From: Methylobacter sp.
GTDB taxonomy: Bacteria > Pseudomonadota > Gammaproteobacteria > Methylococcales > Methylomonadaceae
DNA: 7,805 bases
Assembly (NCBI GenBank): GCA_028714995.1
Contig: JAQTLI010000117.1
Span: 1 to 7,805, forward strand
Direction: 5' to 3'
The notes below the pieces were generated by a model, which ran no database searches, was not told where the DNA came from, and saw only the letters and a list, made by a program, of their open reading frames with translations. Within the stretch, counting starts at the first letter, position 1; the number at the start of each line of letters is the position of its first letter. Of this stretch, positions 1 to 6,535 are shown one piece after another. Both the position numbers and the translations under genes were made by a program.

Positions 1-690
1 GCGGAAGGTATCAACCTTGAGGTCTGCCGGATTAATATCGATGGCATCGACTTCCTCGACTTCCGGCATGATGGCGACAGTGCAGGCCGAGGTGTGGATG
101 CGGCCTTGCGATTCGGTTTCAGGTACGCGTTGCACACGGTGCGCACCGGACTCGAATTTTAACTGGGAATAAACATCCTTGCCCAAAACGCGCAGGATGA
201 CTTCCTTGTATCCGCCATGATCGCCATGACTTTCGTTGATGATTTCTGTTTGCCAACCCTTGCGTTCGGCATAGCGCTGATACATGCGGGCAAGATCGCC
301 GGAGAAAATCGCCGCTTCATCGCCGCCTGTTCCTGCACGTATTTCTATGAAAATATTGCGGTTATCATTGGGGTCTTTAGGTAGTAATAACAACTGTAAT
401 TCATGGTCGAGGGCTTCTATTTTATCTTCCGCCTCGCCCACTTCCTCTTTGGCCAATTCCCTTAATTCCGGGTCGCTGTCATTCGCCATTTCTTTGGCTG
501 AGGCCAACATTGCAAAGGCTTGCTCATAGCGTTTGTAGCAATCAACCAGAGGGTTGATTTGGGCGTATTCCTGGCTTAAGGAGCGGAATTTGTTTTGATT
601 GCCTTGTACTTCAGGCTCTGAAAGTAATGCTGCGATTTCGTCATAGCGTTCACACAGGTTTTCTAGTTTATGTTGTATGGATAATTTCAT
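1..690 (-). CDS. prfA: Peptide chain release factor 1 (RF1), 3' end outside window
   Basis: RF1 recognises UAA and UAG in the ribosomal A site and triggers hydrolysis of the finished peptidyl-tRNA. Reading the minus strand from the ATG at 690–688 gives 230 residues open to the window edge, beginning MKLSIQHKLENL. The helical N-terminal domain (about 1–105) is followed by the LLLPKDPNDNRN and EIRAGTGGDEAA motifs (about 101–127), HGGYKE (158–163) and HRVQRVPETESQGRIHTSA (184–202). The codon-recognition PxT tripeptide is P190-E191-T192, whereas E. coli has PAT. The visible part ends at DTFR, so the catalytic GGQ loop should lie just beyond the left edge. The start overlaps the hemA stop as ATGA, and no Shine-Dalgarno is visible, so translation is probably coupled to hemA. 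A hemA–prfA order is usual in gammaproteobacteria. Family assignment is very secure; only the C-terminus is missing. Confidence 0.97.
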   Translation of the reverse strand, partial: MKLSIQHKLENLCERYDEIAALLSEPEVQGNQNKFRSLSQEYAQINPLVDCYKRYEQAFAMLASAKEMANDSDPELRELAKEEVGEAEDKIEALDHELQLLLLPKDPNDNRNIFIEIRAGTGGDEAAIFSGDLARMYQRYAERKGWQTEIINESHGDHGGYKEVILRVLGKDVYSQLKFESGAHRVQRVPETESQGRIHTSACTVAIMPEVEEVDAIDINPADLKVDTFR

Positions 691-1946
691 TGAGGTTTTG
701 ATAATTTAAAAATTTCGCGGGCAGCAGCAATCAGGTCATGCCTTTCGTTTTCGGCAGCTTCTCTGATTTGCGTGCTGGGCGTATGAATCAGTTTGTTGGT
801 CAGGCTGTAAGCCAGACGGTTAAGGGCTTCTTCAGGAGAAATGCCGCTTTTCAGTAAAGCTAAGGCTTTTTGTAAGGCTTCATCCCGTGATTGTTCAGCC
901 TGAGAGCGATAATCCCGAATGGTTGATTGTGCGCCCTGGGCGCGCAACCAGGCCAAAAAATAATCTACCTGTGTGTCGATTATTTCTTCAGCCTGTTCTG
1001 CGGCCTGGCGGCGTGAGTCCATGTTCTGGTTAATCGTATTTTGCAGGTCGTCAACTGTGTAAAGATAAACATCTCTAAGTTGTTCAACTTCAGTCTCAAT
1101 ATCCCGGGGTACGGCAAGGTCTACCATGAACATCGGTTTATGTTTACGTTTTTTTAGCGCGCTTTCAACTCGGCCTTTGCCAAGTATGGGCAGTTGACTG
1201 GCTGTTGAAGAGATGACGATGTCAGCTTCAGCCAGATGTGTGGGTATTTCGGACAGGGCAATAGCATAGCCGTTGAACTGCGCAGCTAAAGCGTGCGCTT
1301 TGGCATAAGTGCGATTGGCAATAATGATGCGTCCTATGCCTTGTTGGGACAGGTGTCTCGCTGTCAGTTCTATGGTTTCGCCTGCGCCTATCAGCAGAGC
1401 AGTCTGTTCGCTGAGTTTGTCGAAGATTTGCTGCGCCAGTTGTACCGCAGCAAAGGCAACCGATACGGGGCTGGAGCCAATGGCGGTATCGGTGCGTACT
1501 TTTTTTGCGGCGGTAAAGGTGTGCTGAAAAAGTTTACCCAGACGTTTGCCTAAAGTACCTGCATCGTAAGCGGCTTGATAGGCTGTTTTCATTTGACCCA
1601 GGATTTGAGGCTCACCAAGAATCATGGAGTCCAGGCCACAAGCCACTCGAAACATGTGGCGGCACACTGACCTGTCTGTGTGACTATACAAATAGGGTGC
1701 GAAGTCCGTAGTATTAATATTCCTGCTTTGCGCTACCCAGTCAATCAGGATTTGTTTGTTCGCAGTTGTTGATGTGCAGTAAAACTCAGTACGGTTACAG
1801 GTTGAAAGAATGGCGGCTTCACTTATTTCTTTCAGGCGCCATAGATCCTGCAGGGATGATTCCAGGATTTCGGCAGAGAATGACAGGCGTTCACGGATCG
1901 AAACCGGCGCGGTATTGTAATTGATCCCTAGTGCAAGAAGTGTCAT
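687..1946 (-). CDS. hemA: Glutamyl-tRNA reductase
   Basis: This NADPH-dependent cytosolic enzyme reduces glutamyl-tRNA(Glu) to glutamate-1-semialdehyde, the first committed step of the C5 route to 5-aminolevulinate and haem. The 419 residues match the usual family length. The N-terminal catalytic domain starts MTLLALGINYNTAPVSIRER and carries the nucleophile Cys50 in STCNRTE (48–54). The GLDSMILGEPQILGQ signature is at 104–118. The nucleotide-binding domain has the GAGE loop at 187–190 and the NRT segment at 211–213, then DLAVPRD at 276–282. A C-terminal dimerisation helix region follows from about 310. The N-terminus closely resembles E. coli HemA, where this end takes part in haem-controlled proteolysis; whether that applies here is unknown. 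The ATG at 1946–1944 has only a weak upstream GAG as ribosome site. It is transcribed divergently from the TPR lipoprotein gene and forms an operon with prfA through a 4-base ATGA overlap. Confidence 0.98.
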   Translation of the reverse strand: MTLLALGINYNTAPVSIRERLSFSAEILESSLQDLWRLKEISEAAILSTCNRTEFYCTSTTANKQILIDWVAQSRNINTTDFAPYLYSHTDRSVCRHMFRVACGLDSMILGEPQILGQMKTAYQAAYDAGTLGKRLGKLFQHTFTAAKKVRTDTAIGSSPVSVAFAAVQLAQQIFDKLSEQTALLIGAGETIELTARHLSQQGIGRIIIANRTYAKAHALAAQFNGYAIALSEIPTHLAEADIVISSTASQLPILGKGRVESALKKRKHKPMFMVDLAVPRDIETEVEQLRDVYLYTVDDLQNTINQNMDSRRQAAEQAEEIIDTQVDYFLAWLRAQGAQSTIRDYRSQAEQSRDEALQKALALLKSGISPEEALNRLAYSLTNKLIHTPSTQIREAAENERHDLIAAAREIFKLSKPQ

Positions 1947-2211
1947 GGTGTCGAAGGCTCGGTGTTTAAATTATTGACGATAATGTCTTTGCAATCGAAT
2001 TTCTTGTATATCAACAGTTTTAATCAAGTGTTCAGCGTCACATAGTTGATTAAAGTTTTATAATAGATCAAACTTTTAACAAGTATTACGTCTGTGTATT
2101 CTAAAGAAATATAACGGCTTTATCCAAATGGAATAAATCAGCTGTCTGAATCAACTGATTTTTCTGATAATCTATAATGATTGTGTATTGGGAAATAAAT
2201 AGGATGTCTGT
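1947..2211. promoter_or_regulatory. Divergent hemA / TPR-lipoprotein intergenic regulatory region
   Basis: This 265-base AT-rich spacer separates two divergent genes and so should contain both their promoters. On the plus strand there are perfect TATAAT hexamers at 2059–2064 and 2173–2178, neither with a good -35 at 16–18 bases. I could not find a convincing -35/-10 pair for hemA on the minus strand. The spacer has inverted repeats: TTTAATCAA (2019–2027) against TTGATTAAA (2046–2054), and AAAGTTT (2052–2058) against AAACTTT (2070–2076), the second flanking the first TATAAT. ATCAA or TTGAT occurs five times (2010, 2023, 2046, 2067, 2150). I see no coding sequence or terminator. That the region is regulatory follows from the divergent layout; the individual sites are inference. 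Confidence 0.6.
2173..2178 (+). promoter_or_regulatory. Candidate -10 element for the TPR-lipoprotein–lolB–ispE unit
   Basis: A perfect TATAAT lies 33 bases before the GTG start at 2212, which would give a transcript starting near 2185 with a leader of about 27 bases. The hexamers at 16–18 bases upstream do not resemble TTGACA, and there is no TGn extension. The promoter would therefore be weak or activator-dependent if real. Position is the main support; chance occurrence in AT-rich DNA is possible. Confidence 0.35.
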
Positions 2212-3948
2212 GTGTTAATTTTAAGATTGTTTTCAATAATAGTCCTTGTTTTTCTTAATGGTTGCGCCGATTTTCTGGTGAAGCCTAGTGCGCCAGTTGA
2301 AGCCGTTAAAATAGCTGAACCTAAGGCTAAAAGCCAACAAAATGAAGTAAAAACAGCTATAGATCCTGATGTGCTGTATATGCTGTTGGCGGCAGAGCTT
2401 GCGGGGCAAAGAGGGCAATATGAGATTGCGCTGGAAGGATACATGGAAGTGGCTAAGCGTGTTAACGATCCAAGATTTGCAGAAAGAGCCGCAAAAATTG
2501 CCATGTACATGAAGGATGGTAAGAAAACAGATGAGGCCGTTTCTTTATGGCTGACCCAAGATCCTAAAAATCTGACAGCAAGAAAAATCGCAGCGCTATC
2601 TGCATTGAGGTCTGGAAATAAGCAGGCAGCTGTTGATCATTTGGATTTATTGCTGAAAGCTGATCCGGCGGGATTCGAAAAATCGGTACTTGAATTGGTA
2701 AATATTCTGCAAAAAGATGGGAAGACAGATTTTATTTACGAAGTGCTAGATGCTGTATCGCTAAAAAATCCTGACCAGGCAGCAGTGTATTTTGTACAGT
2801 CATTGTTGGCTATGCAAATGAAAGACAGCGTATTGGCTGAAAAGAAAGTACAGCAGGCATTGGATATTCAGCCAGACTGGGATGATGCGCTTATTTTTCA
2901 GGCCCAGATAGCGGGATTTTCGGGGGATATGAATAAGGCAAAAACCTTGTTAAGAAATGCATCTCTCAAATATCCAGCCAACACCAAAATTAAAAAGTTG
3001 TTGGCGCAGGTGTTAATAAAGACAGCTGAATATGAAGAGGCAGGTGAGGTTTATAAGGGAATTATTTCAGCCAATCCTAAGGATATAGAAAGTCAGATTG
3101 CTCAGGCATTAGTGTATTTGCAATTAGATCGGGACGGGAAGGCCGAGGATATTTTCAAAGCATTGCTCGACCAGCCTGAGTGGCGAAGTCAGGCAAGTTT
3201 TTATTTGGGTAAAATTGAAGAAAAACGTGAGCATACGAAAAAGGCGCTGGTCTGGTTTGATAAGGTGACTGATGGGCCTTTTGTTTTTGAGTCGGCGATT
3301 TCGGCGATTTCACTGCTTATAAAAGACAAGGAGTTTGATGAAGCTGGTTTGCGGTTGAATCTGATGTCGGATCGATTTCCAAAACAAAAGCTGCGCATTA
3401 TTTTGATGCAGGCTGGATTGTTCAGTCAGCAAGAACAATATGAAAAAGCTTTTAATCTGTTGACCAAGGCATTGGCTGAGTATCCGGATCAAAAAGACTT
3501 GCTATATACCCGTGCATTGATGGCGGAGCGTGTCAATAAGCTGGATGTGCTAGAAGCTGATTTGAAGAAGATATTGGCCAAGTATCCAGATGATGCTGAG
3601 GCTTTAAATGCATTGGGATATACCTTGTTGGGCAATGCTAATCGTTATGCTGAAGCAGAAAAATATCTGCAACATGCGCTCAATTTACAACCGGATGAGG
3701 CTGTAATTATGGATAGCTTTGGATGGCTACAGTTTAAGCTCGGAAGGCTTGAACAAGCTTTGGCATATCTTGAGCGGGCATATGCAAAACAACAGGAGCC
3801 CGAAATAGCAGCGCATCTTTCCGAGGTGTTGTGGGTTTTAGGTAGGAAAGAGGAAGCCAGGAAGTTATTTTCTAAGGCAATAAAAAATTCACCAGAGGAT
3901 GAGTATCTGTTGGATTTTCAACAAAGAATATTGAATAGCGCAGAATAA
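2212..3948 (+). CDS. lbcA: TPR-repeat outer-membrane lipoprotein, LbcA-like (PA4667 family)
   Basis: The product is 578 residues. It starts with a short lipoprotein signal (MLILRLFSIIVLVFLNGC) whose lipobox L15-N16-G17 precedes the lipidated Cys18. Residue +2 is Ala, consistent with sorting to the outer membrane. A polar linker (about 19–50) leads into a helical solenoid of TPR-type repeats, clearest at 51–84, 190–222, 224–256, 258–290, 292–323 and the canonical C-terminal set at 460–494, 495–527 and 529–562. The GTG start at 2212 is chosen because AGGA at 2201–2204 sits 7 bases upstream and the signal peptide begins there; an ATG at 2204 hits a stop after four codons. The lolB start follows the stop after one base. 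In P. aeruginosa the gene at this position between hemA and lolB is PA4667/LbcA, a lipoprotein partner of the protease CtpA that helps degrade cell-wall hydrolases. Orthology rests on synteny and architecture; the function here is inferred. Confidence 0.8.
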   Translation: MLILRLFSIIVLVFLNGCADFLVKPSAPVEAVKIAEPKAKSQQNEVKTAIDPDVLYMLLAAELAGQRGQYEIALEGYMEVAKRVNDPRFAERAAKIAMYMKDGKKTDEAVSLWLTQDPKNLTARKIAALSALRSGNKQAAVDHLDLLLKADPAGFEKSVLELVNILQKDGKTDFIYEVLDAVSLKNPDQAAVYFVQSLLAMQMKDSVLAEKKVQQALDIQPDWDDALIFQAQIAGFSGDMNKAKTLLRNASLKYPANTKIKKLLAQVLIKTAEYEEAGEVYKGIISANPKDIESQIAQALVYLQLDRDGKAEDIFKALLDQPEWRSQASFYLGKIEEKREHTKKALVWFDKVTDGPFVFESAISAISLLIKDKEFDEAGLRLNLMSDRFPKQKLRIILMQAGLFSQQEQYEKAFNLLTKALAEYPDQKDLLYTRALMAERVNKLDVLEADLKKILAKYPDDAEALNALGYTLLGNANRYAEAEKYLQHALNLQPDEAVIMDSFGWLQFKLGRLEQALAYLERAYAKQQEPEIAAHLSEVLWVLGRKEEARKLFSKAIKNSPEDEYLLDFQQRILNSAE

Positions 3949-3949
3949 A

Positions 3950-4543
3950 ATGTTGCGTTTTAAAGAAAAGTTGTTGGTTTGGTGTTGCCTGGTATTTTTG
4001 ATGTCGGCTTGTTCCGTTGTCCCTGTTGAGCCTGAAGTGCATTATTCAAGGGCGGCAAGGCGTCATCTTTATGGATTAGAGCATTGGTCGTTTGAAGGTC
4101 GATTGGCGTTAACCGGGCAAAAAGATTCCTGGTCGGCGAATATAACCTGGGAACATGGTCCTGAAGAGGAGAGAATTAAGTTGTCTGGGCCCTTGGGTCA
4201 AGGGACTGTTGTTATTCAATTAACGGGCAATGTTGTTACGATAGATCGGGGGGGTAATGATGTGCAAACATCAGCACAGCCGGAAGAATTTATTAATCAA
4301 CAATTAGGACTGATTGTCCCCGTGAAGTCTCTGCGTTATTGGGTGGTAGGCTTGCCGGAGCCCGCTCAATCATTTCAAGAAACAGCAGTCGGCTTTAATC
4401 AGGCAAGGTGGCTGAATGAATACAAGGAAATGCAGACTGTTGATGGTGAGTCAATGCCGCGAAAAATGGCGGTTATGAATGATCAGGTCAAGTTAAAAGT
4501 AATCATAGATCATTGGGTTTTAAATGACGCAAAAACAAAATAA
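3950..4543 (+). CDS. lolB: Outer-membrane lipoprotein receptor LolB
   Basis: LolB is itself a lipoprotein; it receives lipoproteins from the periplasmic carrier LolA and inserts them into the inner leaflet of the outer membrane. The 197-residue length is close to E. coli LolB (about 207). The signal peptide has two positive residues and a hydrophobic stretch, then the lipobox M18-S19-A20 before Cys21; Ser at +2 fits outer-membrane retention. The mature part shows the family marks W46-SFEGRLAL, a GPLGQG loop (80–85) matching the exposed loop carrying the key leucine in E. coli (here Leu82), SLRYWVVGLP (127–136) and a terminal KLKVIIDHWVL. The ATG at 3950 begins one base after the previous stop and lacks a clear Shine-Dalgarno, suggesting translational coupling to the TPR gene. 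It is the expected neighbour of ispE. Confidence 0.93.
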   Translation: MLRFKEKLLVWCCLVFLMSACSVVPVEPEVHYSRAARRHLYGLEHWSFEGRLALTGQKDSWSANITWEHGPEEERIKLSGPLGQGTVVIQLTGNVVTIDRGGNDVQTSAQPEEFINQQLGLIVPVKSLRYWVVGLPEPAQSFQETAVGFNQARWLNEYKEMQTVDGESMPRKMAVMNDQVKLKVIIDHWVLNDAKTK

Positions 4544-5405
4544 TCAGGCTGCATGGATGAAAAGGTGGCCAGCTCCGGCAAAATTGAATTTAATGTTACG
4601 TATTACCGGTCAAAGAAGTGATGGGTATCATTTGTTGCAGACGGTTTTTCAATTTATAGATTTGTGTGACTGGATAACATTTCATCCTGTATCTGATGGG
4701 CGCGTTAGTTTGCAAAAACCTATACCCGGAGTTCCCGAGTCGGATGATTTGACAGTTAGAGCGGCAAATCTGTTAAAAGCAGAAACGGGTTGTGAGCAGG
4801 GTGTGTGCATCGAGGTGGAAAAAAACCTGCCCATGGGCGGAGGGCTTGGCGGTGGCAGCTCTGATGCGGCAACGACTTTGGTGGTATTGAATGAGTTATG
4901 GAGCCTGCAATTATCGAGGGAAAAATTGATGGAGTTGGGGTTAACCTTGGGCGCAGATGTTCCTGTGTTTGTGTATGGGTATTCTGCATGGGCTGAAGGA
5001 GTTGGTGAAAAGCTTGAGAAAATTAAGCTCCCAGAACAGTGGACTGTGGTTATAAAACCAGATTGCCATGTGGACACAAAAGAAATATTTTTAGCTAAAG
5101 ATTTGACACGCAACAGCAAATCAATCAGAATAGCCGACTTTATAGCGGGTCAGCACCAAAACGATTGTCTTGGGGTGGTTCGTGAGCGATACCAAGCTGT
5201 TAAGGATGCTTTGATTGATTTGTCTCGATTTTCAGAGGCGAGGTTGACGGGTACGGGAGCTTGTGTCTTTGCTCAGTTTGATTCAGAAGAGGCCGCGATC
5301 AGTGCAAGTGAGTCACTTAAAAATAAGTGGCAAGTTTATCTGACCAAAGGTGAAAATGAGTCGCCTTTGTTTTCAAAGTTGAAAAGCAGTAAGTATATAT
5401 CTTGA
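4524..5405 (+). CDS. ispE: 4-diphosphocytidyl-2-C-methyl-D-erythritol kinase
   Basis: IspE phosphorylates CDP-methylerythritol with ATP in the cytosolic MEP pathway, which supplies isoprenoids such as undecaprenyl phosphate and quinones. It is a GHMP kinase: the N-terminal PAPAKLNL carries the catalytic Lys20, the glycine-rich ATP loop PMGGGLGGGSSDAA spans 103–116, the catalytic Asp145 lies in GADVPVF (143–149), and the C-terminal LTGTGACVFA motif is at 241–250. Length (293) is normal. The longest frame starts at ATG 4524 and overlaps lolB by 20 bases. A second in-frame ATG at 4557 (giving MKRWPAPAKLN) has CAGG eight bases upstream, removes the overlap, and aligns better with the E. coli N-terminus, so the true start may be 4557. 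The stop is only four bases before tRNA-Gln. Confidence 0.96.
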   Translation: MTQKQNNQAAWMKRWPAPAKLNLMLRITGQRSDGYHLLQTVFQFIDLCDWITFHPVSDGRVSLQKPIPGVPESDDLTVRAANLLKAETGCEQGVCIEVEKNLPMGGGLGGGSSDAATTLVVLNELWSLQLSREKLMELGLTLGADVPVFVYGYSAWAEGVGEKLEKIKLPEQWTVVIKPDCHVDTKEIFLAKDLTRNSKSIRIADFIAGQHQNDCLGVVRERYQAVKDALIDLSRFSEARLTGTGACVFAQFDSEEAAISASESLKNKWQVYLTKGENESPLFSKLKSSKYIS

Positions 5406-5409
5406 TTAT

Positions 5410-5484
5410 TGGGCCGTCGCCAAGCGGTAAGGCACGGGGTTTTGATCTCCGCATACCAAGGTTCGAATCCTTGCGGCCCAGCCA
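5410..5484 (+). tRNA. tRNA-Gln (anticodon UUG), CCA encoded
   Basis: The 75-base cloverleaf is complete. The acceptor stem is TGGGCCG (5410–5416) with CGGCCCA (5474–5480); the D arm is GCC/GGC with a nine-base loop; the anticodon stem is CGGGG (5435–5439) with CTCCG (5447–5451), including one G·U pair; the loop TTTTGAT puts the anticodon TTG at 5442–5444. The T arm is CAAGG/CCTTG around TTCGAAT. The weak first pair U1·A72 and discriminator G73 (5481) are known glutamine identity features, and the 3' CCA (5482–5484) is encoded. It sits four bases after the ispE stop and 39 bases before prs with no promoter or terminator evident between, so it is probably cut out of a shared mRNA transcript. 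Confidence 0.98.
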
Positions 5485-5523
5485 TTTACCTCCACTAAGT
5501 TAAATTCAATTGGGAGTGCTTGA

Positions 5524-6477
5524 ATGAGTGACACCTCTGTGATGGTGTTTTCTGGAAATGCTAACCTGGCTTTGTCAGAGGGTATAGTAAAGAAACTCAA
5601 TATGCGCTTGGGAATGGCGACCGTCGGAAGATTTAGTGACGGAGAGGTTGCGGTAGAAATAGAGGAAAATGTTCGTGGTAAGGATGTTTTTGTAATTCAG
5701 CCGACTTGCTCGCCAACAAATGAGAATTTAATGGAATTACTCGTGATGATGGATGCTCTTCACCGAGCCTCAGCTTCGCGAATTACTGCTGTGATGCCAT
5801 ATTATGGCTATGCACGGCAGGATAGAAGATCGCGATCAGCTCGTGTGCCAATTAGTGCAAAGCTGGTTGCAAAAATGATTGAGCAGGCGGGTGCAGATCG
5901 AGTTTTAACGGTAGACTTGCATGCTGATCAGATTCAGGGTTTTTTTGATATACCGGTAGACAATGTCTATTCCTCGCCTATCCTTTTGGGCGATGTGTGG
6001 CGGCAGAAATACCAGAATCTGATTGTTGTTTCGCCGGATGTCGGTGGTGTTGTCAGGGCTCGTGCGCTCGCTAAACGTTTGGATGATGCTGATCTTGCGA
6101 TTATAGATAAGCGTAGACCAAAGGCTAATGTTGCAGAGGTTATGCATATAATTGGCGATGTTGAGGGGCGTAGTTGTGTGCTAATTGACGATTTAGTCGA
6201 TACGGCAGGTACCTTGTGTCACGCCGCAGGAGCGTTAAAGAAACATGGGGCAATCAAAGTGGTTGCTTATTGTACGCATGCGGTATTATCTGGTCCGGCA
6301 TTAAAGAATTTAAGTGGCTCGGCCCTTGACGAGTTAGTTGTGACAGATACCATACCATTGAGTCAGGAAGCTATCGGATTGGGCAAAATAAGACAGCTAA
6401 GTGTCGCGGAGATGCTGGCTGAGACCATAAGGCGGATAGCTGTTGGTGAATCTGTTAGTTCGCTCTACGTAGATTGA
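5524..6477 (+). CDS. prs: Ribose-phosphate pyrophosphokinase (PRPP synthase)
   Basis: This cytosolic enzyme makes phosphoribosyl pyrophosphate from ribose-5-phosphate and ATP, the precursor for purines, pyrimidines, NAD, histidine and tryptophan. The 317 residues fit the bacterial class I enzyme (about 315). Visible motifs are GRFSDGE (35–41), the ATP-binding YGYARQDRR segment (94–102), the metal-binding DLHADQIQGFFD (131–142, with His133), the catalytic flexible loop DKRRPKAN (195–202, with Lys196 and Arg198), and the PRPP/ribose-phosphate loop DDLVDTAGT (222–230). The ATG at 5524 has GGGAG at 5512–5516, seven bases upstream. It follows tRNA-Gln and probably shares its transcript. No promoter is obvious in the 39-base gap, so expression likely depends on readthrough from ispE or on a start inside ispE. 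Confidence 0.98.
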   Translation: MSDTSVMVFSGNANLALSEGIVKKLNMRLGMATVGRFSDGEVAVEIEENVRGKDVFVIQPTCSPTNENLMELLVMMDALHRASASRITAVMPYYGYARQDRRSRSARVPISAKLVAKMIEQAGADRVLTVDLHADQIQGFFDIPVDNVYSSPILLGDVWRQKYQNLIVVSPDVGGVVRARALAKRLDDADLAIIDKRRPKANVAEVMHIIGDVEGRSCVLIDDLVDTAGTLCHAAGALKKHGAIKVVAYCTHAVLSGPALKNLSGSALDELVVTDTIPLSQEAIGLGKIRQLSVAEMLAETIRRIAVGESVSSLYVD

Positions 6478-6502
6478 TAGTTGTAGATTAATATAATTTA
6501 AT
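6474..6502 (+). promoter_or_regulatory. Candidate sigma-70 promoter for rplY–pth
   Basis: TTGATA (6474–6479, five of six matches to TTGACA) is separated by exactly 17 bases from TTTAAT (6497–6502, five of six matches to TATAAT). The -35 overlaps the prs stop codon. An overlapping perfect TATAAT at 6492–6497 has no suitable -35. Expected transcription start is near 6509, leaving a leader of about 27 bases before rplY. It would let the ribosomal-protein and hydrolase genes be expressed apart from prs. Confidence 0.5.
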
Positions 6503-6506
6503 GTGA

Positions 6507-6520
6507 GTGCTTGAAAGCAC
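6507..6520 (+). other. Short hairpin in the rplY leader
   Basis: GTGCT and AGCAC can pair around the four-base loop TGAA, directly before the ribosome-binding site. No T-run follows, so it is not a terminator. If transcription starts at the promoter predicted just upstream (about 6509), part of the 5' arm would be missing and the hairpin would form only in readthrough RNA from prs. It may also be chance. Confidence 0.25.
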
Positions 6521-6535
6521 GGAGTTGAGGGGAAA

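Noticed and set aside
284..529. 81-codon plus-strand reading frame opposite prfA
   Set aside because: It is antisense to strongly conserved RF1 sequence, is rich in Ser/Ala as shadow frames are, and matches no family I know.
2001..2014. FNR/Anr box upstream of hemA
   Set aside because: The best candidate, TTCTT-N4-ATCAA, matches only three of five bases in one half-site, and the other half-sites lack a partner at four-base spacing.
2172..2510. 112-codon minus-strand reading frame across the start of the TPR gene
   Set aside because: It overlaps the signal peptide and first TPR region of a well-supported gene and would also read over the promoter region; its composition looks like a shadow frame.
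4682..5119. 145-codon minus-strand reading frame inside ispE
   Set aside because: It runs opposite the conserved GHMP kinase motifs and has no recognisable domain or ribosome site; treated as a shadow.
5103..5131. TTGACA-N17-CAGAAT inside ispE as a promoter for tRNA-Gln and prs
   Set aside because: The -35 is perfect but the -10 matches only four of six positions, and a TTGACA is expected by chance a few times in a window this size. It also lies about 280 bases before the tRNA. A second TTGACA at 4749 has no -10.
5485..5523. CTCC (5490–5493) pairing with GGAG (5513–5516) to hide the prs ribosome site
   Set aside because: Only four base pairs are possible and neither end can be extended, so the structure would be too weak to matter.
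5514..5524. Shared 11-mer GAGTGCTTGAA before prs and before rplY (6505–6515)
   Set aside because: Several 11-base repeats are expected by chance in 7.8 kb, and one copy overlaps a ribosome-binding site, which biases composition.
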